Positions 17,864 through 26,930 of a stretch of DNA of 64,000 bases are shown here, piece by piece. The translations under genes and the position numbers were made by a program. Positions within the stretch are counted from its first letter, which is position 1, and each line of letters opens with the position of its first letter. Source of the stretch: Tessaracoccus antarcticus. Its GTDB lineage: Bacteria; Actinomycetota; Actinomycetes; Propionibacteriales; Propionibacteriaceae. Under the pieces are notes generated by a model. That model did no database searches and had not been told where the DNA came from. It was given only the letters and a program-made list of their open reading frames with translations. The stretch covers positions 186,001 through 250,000 of the forward strand of contig NZ_REFW01000003.1 in NCBI RefSeq assembly GCF_003688855.1, given 5' to 3'.

Positions 17864-17864
17864 G

Positions 17865-19385
17865 TCACCGGTTGGTGGCGACTGACGTCAGGTCAAAGGA
17901 CAGGCTCGTGGCGTTCTGCTCGAGTCCGGAGACCTCCTTGGTGGTGATCACCAGGTTGGGGAGAAGGAACAGCCAGTCGGCTGCCGCGTCGTCGGCCAAC
18001 ATCTTCGCGGCCTCCTTCATCAGCGTCACCTGTTCCTGCGCCGAGCCCTCGTCGGCCTTCTTGATGAGGTCTGCGAATGCGGGGTTGTCGTAGTGCCAGT
18101 AGTAGTCCGGGTTGGCGAAGTTGCCGATGTCGCGGGGCTCGACGTGCGCGACGATCGTCATGTCGTAGTCGCCAGCGGTGTAGACCTCACTGAGCCAGCG
18201 GGCAAACTCCAGTTCCTCCACCTGCACCGTGACGCCGATCTCCTTGAGCTGTGCCGCGATGAACCGGGCGGCGGGCGGGGCGTAGGGCAGCGTGGGGACG
18301 CGCAAACGCAGCGTCAGGCCGGACTCGAAGCCCGCTTCCTTCAGCAGGGCACGCGCCTTCTCCTGGTCGAAGGTGTAGGTCTTCGAGAGGTCCTCGAACC
18401 ACGGGTCGGTGGGCGCAACCATGGACCCGATGAGCATGCCCTTGCCACCCCAGACGGAGTCCACGAGCGCCTGCCGGTCGATGCCGTAGTTGATGGCCTG
18501 ACGGACCTTGAGGTCGGCGAGTTGCGGGTTGTCGTGGTTGAACCCGAGTACCACCTCCCCGTCGGTGGTGCCTTCGATGACGGTGTACTTGTCGGGGTCC
18601 CCGAACTGGTCGAGGGCCTGGGGCACCGTCAGGTTCGAGATGATGTCCAGCTGGCCGGACAGCATGGCCGTGTTCATGGCGTTCGGGTCGGCGTAGTAGC
18701 GGAAAAAGACCTCGTCGACGCGCGTTCCCGTGCCCCAGTAGTGATCATTGCGCACGAGCTTCACGAACTGGCCCGTCTCCCACTCCGCAAAGGCAAACGG
18801 CCCGGAACCGGCCGGTTTCGTGTCCAGGGTGTCCAGACCGGCCGGGTCGTAGATGATGCCGGCGGGACCGGCCATGTCGAAGAGCCACTGGTTGCTCGGC
18901 TGCTTCAGGGTGACCTCGACGGTGTCGGAGTCGAGAGCCTTGACCGAGTCCACCGGCGCCATCTTCGACGTGACCTGGTCAGTGATGCCGTCACCCTTCA
19001 GGATCCGGTCGAAGGACGTCACGACCGCCTCGGCGTCGACAGGGGTGTTCGAGGCGAACTTGGCCAGCCCGTCCAGGTTGAAGGTGTAGACCTTGTTGTC
19101 ATCGGAAACGCTGTAGTCGCGGGCCAGCAGAGGGCGGATCGCGCCCTCGCCATCTATCCGCACCAAGGTCTCGTACACGTTGTAGAGCAGCACGAAGGGT
19201 GTGCCGGCCCCGTTGACCGTCGACGGGTCGAGACCCACGGGTTCACCGGTGGCCCCGATGTTGAGGATGACGGGTTCACCCTGGGAGGGTGCTTCGGGAC
19301 GTGTGCAGGCTGTCAGCGCGACGGCTCCAGCAGCCATCAGACAAAGCCAAGCCGCGACGAGGCGGCGTGGACGACGTGCTTCCAT
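17865..19385 (-). CDS. Peptide-type ABC transporter substrate-binding lipoprotein
   Basis: Family 5 extracellular solute-binding protein of 506 residues. A basic N-terminus and hydrophobic core lead to the lipobox LTAC with the lipid-bearing Cys at residue 27. Family motifs GLDPSTVNGAGTPFVLLYNVYETLVR and, near the end, RDIGNFANPDYYW are present; the latter loop is unlike nickel-binding members, so a peptide or opine-like ligand is more likely, though it cannot be assigned. The ATG at 19385 has GGGGGAG eight bases upstream. TAGGAT at 19430-19425 is a likely -10 element. It heads the operon. Confidence 0.92.
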   Translation of the reverse strand: MEARRPRRLVAAWLCLMAAGAVALTACTRPEAPSQGEPVILNIGATGEPVGLDPSTVNGAGTPFVLLYNVYETLVRIDGEGAIRPLLARDYSVSDDNKVYTFNLDGLAKFASNTPVDAEAVVTSFDRILKGDGITDQVTSKMAPVDSVKALDSDTVEVTLKQPSNQWLFDMAGPAGIIYDPAGLDTLDTKPAGSGPFAFAEWETGQFVKLVRNDHYWGTGTRVDEVFFRYYADPNAMNTAMLSGQLDIISNLTVPQALDQFGDPDKYTVIEGTTDGEVVLGFNHDNPQLADLKVRQAINYGIDRQALVDSVWGGKGMLIGSMVAPTDPWFEDLSKTYTFDQEKARALLKEAGFESGLTLRLRVPTLPYAPPAARFIAAQLKEIGVTVQVEELEFARWLSEVYTAGDYDMTIVAHVEPRDIGNFANPDYYWHYDNPAFADLIKKADEGSAQEQVTLMKEAAKMLADDAAADWLFLLPNLVITTKEVSGLEQNATSLSFDLTSVATNR

Positions 19386-19480
19386 TGGGCGGAACTCCCC
19401 CATCGTGGACAACATAACGCGGCAATCCTATCTGCCCGGGTCCGTGGAACCGTGACCGGTGCGCCGGCAGACTGAGCGCC

Positions 19481-19514
19481 GGCCCCGTGCCACGGGGCCA
19501 CTGTCGGCTAGAAT
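19481..19514 (+). promoter_or_regulatory. Palindrome and -10 element upstream of the FUSC gene
   Basis: A near-perfect GGCCCCGTG / CACGGGGCC palindrome (19481-19499) sits just upstream of TAGAAT (19509-19514), a good -10 element on the plus strand. The position suits an operator for the divergent FUSC/ABC promoters, but no regulator gene is adjacent. Confidence 0.4.
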
Positions 19515-19573
19515 TCACGATGCGTTGACCGCCATGGCGCTCCTGTGGCGATCCTGAGAATCGGGAGGATGCG

Positions 19574-20740
19574 TTGTCGAAACCGAAGCGCCGCCTTTTT
19601 TCCTGGGAGGGCACCGGCAACGCCATCCACGACGCGTCGCTGCGGGCTTTCGATCTCAGCGAACGCACCGCCAGGTGGGGTTGGCGCTCCCAGAAGCGCC
19701 GTGTCCTGCGCTGGCAGTCGCGGCTGTTCATGATCGTGCAGATTTCGCTGGCCGCCGGCATGTCCTGGTGGCTTGCCCAGACACTGTTCTCCCACAAGGC
19801 GCCGTTCCTGGCCGTGGTGGCCACCATCGTCTGCCTCGGTTTCAGTTTCGGACAGCGGCTGTGGCGGGCGCTGGAGATCTCCGTGGGCGTCACCGTCGGC
19901 GTGCTCTTCGGCGACATCTTCCTGCACTACTTCGGCACAGGGGTGTGGCAGATCGTCCTCGTGATCGCCGTCGCCATGTCGTTCACCACGTGGCTGGGTG
20001 CGCGCACGCTCATGGTCACGCAGTCCGCAGTCCAGGCGGCCGTGGTGCTGACCGTCATCCCGGGCGTCGACGCCGGCATCTCGCGGTGGATGGACGCGCT
20101 CGTGGGCTGCGGCGTGGCACTGGTGTTCGCCACCGTCGCGCCCACCGGCCCCGTCATGCGGCCACGCCTGCAGGCCGCCAAGGTGTTGCACGAAACGGCC
20201 AATACCATCCGGGAGATGATTCTGGCCGTGGAGGCCTCCGACATGGAGGCCGCCGAACGCGTGCTTGCCTCCGCGCGTGCCACGGAGCAGGCCCTCGCCA
20301 CGCTGACGACCGCCGCCAACGAGGGTGCTGCGGTGGTCCGGTTCTCCCCCTTCATGCGACGGCACCGCCAGGGTGTGCTCCAGATCGCCGACCTCACCGT
20401 CCCCCTGGACCGCTTCACCCGCAATTTGCGCGTTCTTGCGCGGCGCGCCGTCGTGGCCGTCTACCGCGGCGAGGGAGTCCCCGATGACCACCTCCAGCTC
20501 ATGGCGTGCCTCGCGCAGATCACCGACGAGTGTGCCGCCGAGCTCTTCGCCATGCGTCAGCCCTCCAGCAAGATCGACGACATCGTTGCCCTGGCCGAGC
20601 AGAGCGCCACCATTCCCGTCGGGGACAGGCTGTCGAGTGCGGTGATCCTCGCGCAGGCGCGCTCCATGATGGCGGACCTGCTGGAGCTGTGCGGGATGGA
20701 CTACACCGACGCCCGCGACAGCATCCCCGACCTGGCCTGA
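19574..20740 (+). CDS. FUSC/aromatic-acid-exporter-like membrane protein
   Basis: A 388-residue membrane protein of the aromatic acid exporter/FUSC superfamily. Residues 50-200 form about six helices (AGMSWWLAQ, APFLAVVATIVCLGFSFGQR, ISVGVTVGVLFGD and so on). The rest is a cytoplasmic helical domain. The start is an uncommon TTG supported by GGGAGG five bases upstream; the only nearby ATG is out of frame. It is divergent from the ABC operon and convergent with the next gene. The exported compound is unknown. Confidence 0.8.
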   Translation: MSKPKRRLFSWEGTGNAIHDASLRAFDLSERTARWGWRSQKRRVLRWQSRLFMIVQISLAAGMSWWLAQTLFSHKAPFLAVVATIVCLGFSFGQRLWRALEISVGVTVGVLFGDIFLHYFGTGVWQIVLVIAVAMSFTTWLGARTLMVTQSAVQAAVVLTVIPGVDAGISRWMDALVGCGVALVFATVAPTGPVMRPRLQAAKVLHETANTIREMILAVEASDMEAAERVLASARATEQALATLTTAANEGAAVVRFSPFMRRHRQGVLQIADLTVPLDRFTRNLRVLARRAVVAVYRGEGVPDDHLQLMACLAQITDECAAELFAMRQPSSKIDDIVALAEQSATIPVGDRLSSAVILAQARSMMADLLELCGMDYTDARDSIPDLA

Positions 20741-20748
20741 GTAGTCCC

Positions 20749-21393
20749 TCAGTTGTTGGGCACCCCCGGCAACCGGGTGTCGAGGACCCACGCCACCGCC
20801 GCCAGGACGAGGAACACCAGCGTCACGGCGCCGCATGTGATGAGAACGGGAACCAGCCCGCGCGCCGCCACGTCCAGGAAGGGATAGGGGTACCACCGCG
20901 TCAGGGAGCCCAGCGCCAGCGTGCCGACCAGCCATGCGATGGGCCAGAGCAGGGACCACAGGGCGCCCTGGAGCGTCAGGCGGGGCCGCGGGCCGAACAC
21001 GAGCCACCCGATGAGCGCCAGGGCCGGGACCACGAGGTGCAGCCCCGTGTCGGCCACCGCGTTGAGGCCCTTGAGGTCCAGCAGTGGCCGCAGCAGGAAG
21101 AAGTGCACGAGCCCCGTCAGCGTGATCCCCAGTACCGCGTCGATGCGCATGACGCGCCACAGTGCACCGTCGCGCGCCGGGTTCTTGACGAGCGTGGCAG
21201 CGGCGACCGCCACGAGGATGTTGCTCTGGACGGTGAAGTAGCTGACGAGGCGCCACAGACGTGTCCCGAGCGGTGGGACCAAGGACTCGTCCAGCACCGC
21301 CTGCCCCTGGATCACCAGCCCAGCCTGCAGCAACAGCGTCGCCAGAACGATGATCAGAGTCACCGTGTGCCAGGTTCGTGCCCATGCGTGCAT
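20749..21393 (-). CDS. Pr6Pr family membrane protein
   Basis: A 214-residue protein with six membrane helices and the YFTVQSNILVAVAAAT segment typical of the Pr6Pr family, which has no established function. The ATG at 21393 (MHAWARTWHTV) is chosen because the first helix begins just after it; an in-frame start at 21438 would add an unrelated polar stretch. Its 5' end faces the tRNA gene. Confidence 0.8.
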   Translation of the reverse strand: MHAWARTWHTVTLIIVLATLLLQAGLVIQGQAVLDESLVPPLGTRLWRLVSYFTVQSNILVAVAAATLVKNPARDGALWRVMRIDAVLGITLTGLVHFFLLRPLLDLKGLNAVADTGLHLVVPALALIGWLVFGPRPRLTLQGALWSLLWPIAWLVGTLALGSLTRWYPYPFLDVAARGLVPVLITCGAVTLVFLVLAAVAWVLDTRLPGVPNN

Positions 21394-21515
21394 CACGGGG
21401 GAAGGATATCCATGCCTCTGCACCACGTCTGCTGCCACGGGCGATCAGTGTGAAGAGGCCCTGGGAACCCCCGATTTGTGCCCACCGAAATTGCCGTCTA
21501 TAGTTGGTCAAGCAA

Positions 21516-21592
21516 CGCGGGGTGGAGCAGCTCGGTAGCTCGCTGGGCTCATAACCCAGAGGTCATAGGTTCAAATCCTGTCCCCGCTACCA
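21516..21592 (+). tRNA. tRNA-fMet (CAT), initiator
   Basis: A 77-base cloverleaf with encoded CCA. The anticodon loop is CTCATAA. Three G:C pairs next to the loop (GGG/CCC) and the unpaired first acceptor position (C1 opposite T72) are the initiator identity features, so this is initiator rather than elongator tRNA. The T arm is ATAGG-TTCAAAT-CCTGT. A strong terminator follows. The 3' half of this gene is repeated in decayed form near 35020. Confidence 0.96.
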
Positions 21593-21602
21593 CAGGGAAA
21601 CG

Positions 21603-21635
21603 AAAAGCCACAGTTCTTCGGAACTGTGGCTTTTT
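21603..21635 (+). terminator. Rho-independent terminator after tRNA-fMet
   Basis: AAAAGCCACAGTTC, a TTCG loop and the complementary arm ending in five T: a 14-bp perfect stem with a stable tetraloop. The same hairpin recurs near 35055-35085. Confidence 0.9.
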
Positions 21636-21758
21636 GTATTGCCACGACCACGCGCGGGCACATTCGGATGCTATATTTTCGAAACCTGGTTGCCCTCGGC
21701 GCCCGAGCGCACAGCCGAATACCACTCGCACTGCTCAACGTCGCTCAGGGGAGAAACC

Positions 21759-22655
21759 ATGAAACTCCAGGCCCGCACACTTGCCGCAACCATCGTCGCG
21801 GCCCTCGTCGCCATTCTCGCTCCAGCGTTGCCTGCACACGCTGACGTGCCACCAGTCAACCGTGTTTCCTGCCCGAGTGCGGCCGAGATCAACAAGCTTC
21901 GCCCTGCCGACTCCACTGAACCTCCCCTCGCGTACGGGGTTCAGCCAGCTCCGTACCTCTGCATCTACAGGTTCAAGACGACGGCCAACGTGCCGCCCAC
22001 CCTCGAGTTCGGGCTCAACTCCTACACGCTCAAGCCCGACACCATCGAGTACTACTACGAGCAAGAACGCCTGGGGCTGCTGTCCAATGTGCAGCCGCTC
22101 CCGGAGTTGAGCAGCTACGCGTTCTCCTTTGCCGATCCGCAGGGGTTCACGGTTGTCACTTGGCAGTTCTCCCCCGGTTCTCTCGCCTACGCGAACCTCC
22201 AGTTCTCGTGGATGATCGCGGCACAGGTGCCGATCGCCAAGCTCTTCAAGCCCATGATGGAGGTGTACACCATCCCCGGTGAGCGCACCGTGAACGGCCG
22301 TCAGTGGCGCACCACCTGCGAGCCCTACTCCTCCACCTGGCGCTGCCGCACGGAGATCTTTGCCACGACCATCAAGAAAACTCCGACCGGGTTCGAAAGC
22401 GTCAAGGGCTGGGCCTTCAACTCCCTGACCTACCGCTGGTCGGACCGCGCTCTGTGGGTGAACAACCCGTTGGGAAAGACCGGTCAGTGGACGAGTACCG
22501 ACGGACGTCAGTGGCGCACCGAATGCGACACGACCAAGACCGGGCGTGGTGCCTGTCGCAGCTACATCTTGACAACCGTCTATGACCGCCAGGGTGGGAA
22601 GTACACCCAGAGCAACAAGTGGGTCTTCAACAACCAGGTCCTGTTCACCTACTGA
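21759..22655 (+). CDS. Secreted protein with two C-terminal GRQWRT-type repeats
   Basis: A 298-residue exported protein of unknown function. A Sec signal peptide ends at PAHA-D (cleavage after residue 28). A Cys-containing middle domain follows. The C-terminus has two repeats of a Trp-rich unit, each with GRQWRT, a Cys pair and a hydrophobic strand ending in WAFN/WVFN. Repeats of this kind are found at the ends of secreted proteins in related actinobacteria. AGGGGAG five bases before the ATG fixes the start. Partial copies of the gene lie at 29294-29326 and 35103-35318. Confidence 0.75.
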   Translation: MKLQARTLAATIVAALVAILAPALPAHADVPPVNRVSCPSAAEINKLRPADSTEPPLAYGVQPAPYLCIYRFKTTANVPPTLEFGLNSYTLKPDTIEYYYEQERLGLLSNVQPLPELSSYAFSFADPQGFTVVTWQFSPGSLAYANLQFSWMIAAQVPIAKLFKPMMEVYTIPGERTVNGRQWRTTCEPYSSTWRCRTEIFATTIKKTPTGFESVKGWAFNSLTYRWSDRALWVNNPLGKTGQWTSTDGRQWRTECDTTKTGRGACRSYILTTVYDRQGGKYTQSNKWVFNNQVLFTY

Positions 22656-22704
22656 GGATGATCCACACCCCCCGGGATCAGGGTGTACCGACGCTGCATG
22701 AGTA

Positions 22705-22745
22705 GGCCCGGCTGATGCGCCGGCGCTCAATTCGTCGCCATTTCC
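22705..22745 (+). repeat. 41-bp direct repeat, left copy
   Basis: Identical except for one base to 29256-29296, in the same orientation 6.55 kb away. The last 35 bases match perfectly. On the minus strand both copies read MSAGASAGPT. It may be an attachment-site-like border or the scar of a recombination. Confidence 0.8.
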
Positions 22746-22752
22746 GGATGAC

Positions 22753-22953
22753 TCAGTCGGACACGCTCAGAGCCGCTTCAACCGTGTCGATGGTGAACTG
22801 TTTACTGAGCTTGCACGCGGAGTTCTGGTTGGCGAACATGCCCGGCTTCCAGATGGCCTCCGAGGCGCGCACCGTCGCCTCCCACTTGGCTGGCACCACG
22901 TACTCGGCGGTCACCTCTGTATCGCCCGAAGAACCGTACTGGTATGAGGGCAA
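22753..22953 (-). pseudogene. C-terminal remnant of an unknown protein
   Basis: An open frame of 66 codons with strong GC bias at third positions, ending KQFTIDTVEAALSVSD. It has no convincing start (TTG at 22953, no Shine-Dalgarno sequence) and looks like the 3' end of a longer gene cut upstream. It lies just inside the left 41-bp repeat. The family is not recognised. Confidence 0.35.
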
Positions 22954-23122
22954 GGACGGTTCTCATGTCCACAACTGTCGCACGCCAGAAGAGGGACGCG
23001 GGAGTAACGGGACTTGACGTCCAGAAGCCCCCAGTCACTCAAGCCCTAGACTTTCAACGCTGCAGTGCGTTGATCCCTTGAACTCGCCACCCTATTTGAA
23101 CGTTCTTAGGCAGCTTGCCGGC

Positions 23123-23518
23123 TCAGCCTTGGTACCCGATCAGCCAGCGAATTTGGAAGCGGTCAGTCACTTGTCCGTCGTGGTCACCCCAGCTGCGCTG
23201 CTGCAACGCGTCGATATCGCTGCCATCCTCGGCCAGCCTGGCAAACCACGTCTCCATGACAGCGGGCTCCGCAGTACCGAGCAATGAGAACAAGATGCCA
23301 TCAAGTTTCAGCGCCGACTCCCCTGCGGCGACGTCCGAGGCGAACAGTTCGACGGGACCCTGCAGCATCCCGTGGGAAATGGCTTCCGCGGGGCCGTCCG
23401 TACGCCCGAAGTCCTCGTACGTATTAAGCACAAGGGCACCTCCGAACACGTCGCGGTAATAGGTGAGCGCGTCGCGGGCGGTGCCATCGAAGGCGAGGTA
23501 GGGGGTAAGTCCAGTCAT
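23123..23518 (-). CDS. VOC-superfamily (PhnB-like) protein
   Basis: A 131-residue glyoxalase/bleomycin-resistance-fold protein of the PhnB type, starting MTGLTPYLAFDGTARDALTY. Family hallmarks are the YLAFDGTARDALTYYRDVFGG opening and the DRFQIRWLIGY end. The substrate is not predictable. The third-position bias is normal for the genome and there is no frame damage, so it is probably functional, though surrounded by decayed genes. Confidence 0.83.
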   Translation of the reverse strand: MTGLTPYLAFDGTARDALTYYRDVFGGALVLNTYEDFGRTDGPAEAISHGMLQGPVELFASDVAAGESALKLDGILFSLLGTAEPAVMETWFARLAEDGSDIDALQQRSWGDHDGQVTDRFQIRWLIGYQG

Positions 23519-23895
23519 ACGTCGACGCTAACAGCGCTGATCAGTTGCGGTCACCGGTTATTGCTGTTGGAGGACGACTCCACCGGTTCGCGAAGTCGGC
23601 GGTCTCCGACAGGGGACGTGTGTCGGCTGAGATCATGGCCGCCTACCAACAGCACGACTAGTCAGCAACCCCTTGACCCAGGCGCACAGGTTGACCGGTG
23701 ATCCTGGGTTCAGGGGCGATGGTCTTTGCCCGCCGGTAGAGGGGTGGCCCGGGACATTCGGAGGTCGCGTGCCACTTGCGCGGCCAGTCCCCCCCCCGTC
23801 GATAAATCGCAGGGCGTTGGGGGATCTGGCTGCGGTTCGCGGGGGCGTGTTGCGGCATGCAACAAGGGCTGCGGCATCGAGTGTGTGAGGGGCTC
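23519..23895. other. Interval without an intact gene
   Basis: A 45-codon minus-strand frame (about 23658-23795, KWHATSECPGPPLYRRAKT) looks like coding debris of unknown origin. A run of nine C residues lies at 23789-23797. No promoter or RNA gene is recognised. Confidence 0.4.
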
Positions 23896-24554
23896 TTATG
23901 GGGAGAGGTGCGTCCACTGTCCCTCGGAAATGATCTCGACTGTCCCGTCGGTCACCCTGATGGCGCTGTGGTCGTCGAGGGCGTAGGCGGGTCCGCCGAT
24001 GTCGGCCGCCCAGCGCTCCGCTTCGGCCAGGGTGTTTTCCGGCAAGACGTCCAGGTGGGGGAAGATCGAGAAGTCCACGACGCCCAAGGTGCGGTCGTCC
24101 CGCGCGAACGGCCATTCAACGAAGGCTTTGCCGATGCGCGGGGTCATCACCATGCTGCCGGCGCTGACGCCCACCCAGACCATGTCAGTCAGTGACGGCA
24201 GGAGATCGGCCAACCCGGACTCCCGCATCCAGTGCCACAGGTAGGTTGCTTCGCCACCGGCGACGAGCAATACGTCGGCATCTCGGACCCAGGGGACCCA
24301 GGTTTCCGCTCCGATCGTGGGCAGCGCGGTCAACTCGAGGATTCCCAGCGACTTCCAGCCCAGAGCTGTCATGCCACCCCAGGCACGCCCACTGACGTAG
24401 TCCCGCGCCGAGAGCGGTCGGTCCGTGGGGTAACCCCACCGTGCCGTCGGAACGCAGAGCGCGGTCGACTCGGCGACCGGCTTGCCCAGCATGTCGATCA
24501 GCGCGTCGCTGATGCTGGTGTTGGTGATACCCCCGAGGTGAGCAAAAGCCTCAT
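23896..24554 (-). pseudogene. Peptidase E-like (S51) gene with a one-base frameshift
   Basis: Encodes a type 1 glutamine-amidotransferase-like serine peptidase of the dipeptidase E family (about 219 residues if repaired). The catalytic Ser is in GVSAGS, preceded by DVLLVAGGEATYLW. The natural start is the ATG at 24554 with AGGAAGG six bases upstream and reads MRLLLTSG. After eight codons the frame must shift: a run of five G (24530-24534) stands where six are needed to continue into GITNTSISDALIDMLGKPV. Everything downstream is intact. It is either inactivated by a deletion, a slippage-controlled gene, or a sequencing error. Confidence 0.8.
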
Positions 24555-24900
24555 TACATGCCTTCCTGAGGTGGTTGAAGCGACTGGGTGCGGAACCTAC
24601 TCCTCGATGTCTCCTAGGAATGCAGTCTGCCCGATCTGAGGGAACAGTCCCGCGCGTCGCGCCGAAGCTCAAGAGAGTGGTGTGTCCGCGAAACCGCCCC
24701 GCTACTGCTTAGACTTTTCAAGGCGCGCCACTTCGTCGCCAACGCCGACTCGGTGAGACGCCTAGATTCGTAAGGGTTGCGCGACACCGGGATGGGGAAG
24801 CATCACTCTCGGCTCGTGCGTAGGTAAGGCAAAGGACCCCGGTGATCGGACTCAATCTTCAGGCACTCGAAGAAGCCGTTGAGAGAATTGTGGGATGTGG
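24555..24900. other. Interval without a recognised gene
   Basis: Moderate GC content and no conserved frame on either strand. It carries the upstream region of the DGPF/ECF42 operon. Confidence 0.5.
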
Positions 24901-24927
24901 TGTCGTATCGGCGCAGAGCCGTTCGTA
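24901..24927 (+). promoter_or_regulatory. Probable ECF42-type promoter
   Basis: TGTCGT (24901-24906) and CGTA (24924-24927) with a 17-base spacer resemble the TGTCGA / CG(A/T) elements reported for ECF42 sigma factors. It lies 48 bases upstream of the DGPF gene, whose partner sigma factor is of this group. Confidence 0.55.
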
Positions 24928-24974
24928 GCATAGGTGTGGTGGCCAGAGGGGCTATCTGGTGAGGAGTTGTGACC

Positions 24975-25328
24975 ATGACGCAATATCTGTTGTCGGTATT
25001 TGGACCTGCTGAGCGCGGCGAGTTTGGGAGCTACCCGGACAGGGAGACGATGGTGAAGGCGATGGCCGACACAGGAGTCTTCAACGAGCGGCTGCAAGCC
25101 GACGGCCACCTTCTTTACGCCAATGGTCTTGCTTCGGCGATGGATGCGACCGTCGTCGATGGGCAGGGTGAGACCCCGGTCTTTAGTGATGGCCCGTACC
25201 TGGAGTCCAAGGAGTACATCGGCGGATTTTGGATCATTGAGGCTGCTGACTTCGATCAGGCGCTTGCGCTGGCGGCTGAGGGCTCGAAGGCATGCCAAGG
25301 ACGAGTTGAGGTCCGACCGTTCCAGTGA
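24975..25328 (+). CDS. YCII/DGPF-domain protein
   Basis: A 117-residue protein of the YCII-related DGPF family. The name-giving motif appears as DGPY at residues 72-75, followed by KEYIGGFWIIEA. These small proteins are the constant partners of ECF42 sigma factors; their chemistry is unknown. GAGGAG eight bases before the ATG supports this start over a GTG six bases earlier. The stop overlaps the sigma-factor start by four bases. Confidence 0.9.
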   Translation: MTQYLLSVFGPAERGEFGSYPDRETMVKAMADTGVFNERLQADGHLLYANGLASAMDATVVDGQGETPVFSDGPYLESKEYIGGFWIIEAADFDQALALAAEGSKACQGRVEVRPFQ

Positions 25329-26554
25329 CTCAAGTCGAGGGGGTGATCACCCGGGTCTACCGCGAGGAGTGGGGCCGGGTGGTGGCTGGGCTGGCGAGGC
25401 GTTTTGGTGACCTCGATATTGCCGAAGAGGCGGCGGCCGAGGCGTTCGCGATCGCCGTGGCTCGGTGGCCGGTCGAGGGCGTACCTGCCAACCCCGGCGC
25501 TTGGATGGCTACCACCGCCAAACGCAAGGCCATCGACCGTATCCGGCGTGAGAACAATCGTGACCACAAGCAACGGCAGGCCCAGATGTCGATCAACAAC
25601 AGCTCGCCGGACCCGGTCGGCGCCATCGTCGACGACCGGCTGCGGCTGCTGTTCATCTGCTCTCACCCTGCCCTCGCGATGGAAAGCCGGGTGGCTCTGA
25701 CGCTGCGGATGGTAGGAGGTCTGACCGTGACCGAGATCGCTCGAGCCTTCTTGGTCCAGGAGGCCACAATGCGGCAGCGGATTACCCGTGCGAAGGCAAA
25801 GATCAAGGCGGCTAACATCACGTACCGGGTGCCATCGGCGGAGGACCTTCCGGCGCGCGTGTCCGGCGTACTTGCCGTCATCTTCCTCATCTTCAACGAG
25901 GGCTATCTGGCGACCGGCCACCACACCCATCCCGTACGTCGCAACTTGACCGCCGAGGCGATCCGGCTCACTCGTCTGATCCGTGTACTCCTACCCGACG
26001 ATCATGAGGCGACCGGACTCTTGGCCCTCATGCTTTTGACAGAAGCCCGTGCTCTCGCCCGCGTCACGGCAAGCGGCGAATTGGTCACACTTGACCAGCA
26101 GGACCGTGGGGCTTGGGATACGGCGCTCATCGCCGAGGGTCATCGGCTGGTAAGCGAGCGTCTCGCCGCCGTGGTCACTCCAGGTCGCTACCAGATCCTC
26201 GCTGCGGTCAACGCAATTCACACATCCGCCACCGATTTTCGCGACACCGACTGGTTGCAGGTCGTGACCCTCTATGACCGTCTCGCTCTCCTTGACCCCT
26301 CGCCAATCATCGTCCTCAACCGGGCCATCGCGGTCGCTGAGTTGGACGGACCTGAAGTGGCCCTAGCCACCATCGACCGACTCGAGGACACGCTGGCCGG
26401 TTATCACGCCTACCACGCCACTCGCGCCGACCTGCTGCGACGGATGGGCCGCAACCAACAGTCATGCGCGGCATATGACACGGCTATCGAGCTGGCAGGC
26501 AACACCGCCGAGACGGCCTATCCCACCCGCCGTCGCGACCAACTACCAAAATGA
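25325..26554 (+). CDS. ECF42-type sigma factor with C-terminal TPR-like extension
   Basis: A 409-residue sigma factor, twice the length of a normal ECF. Residues 1-175 hold region 2 (FGDLDIAEEAAAEAFAIAVARW) and region 4 (VTEIARAFLVQEATMRQRITRAK). The remaining 230 form the helical DUF6596/TPR extension seen in ECF42 proteins, where it replaces an anti-sigma factor in controlling activity. GVITRVYREEWGRVVA is the typical start. The GTG overlaps the upstream stop (GTGA), so both proteins are coupled. Confidence 0.93.
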   Translation: MTQVEGVITRVYREEWGRVVAGLARRFGDLDIAEEAAAEAFAIAVARWPVEGVPANPGAWMATTAKRKAIDRIRRENNRDHKQRQAQMSINNSSPDPVGAIVDDRLRLLFICSHPALAMESRVALTLRMVGGLTVTEIARAFLVQEATMRQRITRAKAKIKAANITYRVPSAEDLPARVSGVLAVIFLIFNEGYLATGHHTHPVRRNLTAEAIRLTRLIRVLLPDDHEATGLLALMLLTEARALARVTASGELVTLDQQDRGAWDTALIAEGHRLVSERLAAVVTPGRYQILAAVNAIHTSATDFRDTDWLQVVTLYDRLALLDPSPIIVLNRAIAVAELDGPEVALATIDRLEDTLAGYHAYHATRADLLRRMGRNQQSCAAYDTAIELAGNTAETAYPTRRRDQLPK

Positions 26555-26930
26555 TCCAACCTGAGCTTTGGTCGAGACCGCCCTCAGCATCCCCGAGTGT
26601 GTAGGCAAACCGCCGACCCTCCTATCAGGATTCGCTGGGCCCATCGGAGAAGTGGTCGACCCTTGTCGCAGTGGAGTGCCCTAATGCGAGCGGAATCGTC
26701 TTCAACTCGCCCGAGATTGCCCCAGTGGGTACCACTTGGGTTGACATAGTCACATAGCCCTCGTGCCTCGAAACCCATGAACAGGACACGCAGGTACGCC
26801 GTAATCACCCAGTACGGGACTGTCTCGTTAACGGTGTTTCCGGGTTCGCTGCAGGCGGGTCCGAACACTCCGCAATCGGGGTGTACGGACCCGTCGGATT
26901 CACACGAAGGTTTTCAGCCAGCGTTCACTG
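26555..26930. other. Interval without a recognised gene
   Basis: A 94-codon minus-strand frame exists at 26584-26868, but it has no ribosome binding site and no recognisable domain. No terminator after the sigma factor is evident. Confidence 0.4.

Larger units (their letters stand above)
22656..23122. other. Interval with a direct repeat and a coding remnant
   Basis: Holds the left copy of the 41-bp repeat (22705-22745), a weak 6-bp hairpin after the secreted-protein gene (22665-22686) and a minus-strand coding remnant described separately. Nothing else is recognised. Confidence 0.6.

Noticed and set aside
21735-22730. 331-codon minus-strand frame over the secreted-protein gene
   Set aside because: The plus strand has a signal peptide, repeats and a strong ribosome binding site; this frame is a shadow, although its first codons come from the 41-bp repeat.
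23789-23797. Run of nine C as a phase-variation tract
   Set aside because: It does not lie in an intact gene or an evident promoter, so there is nothing it could switch.
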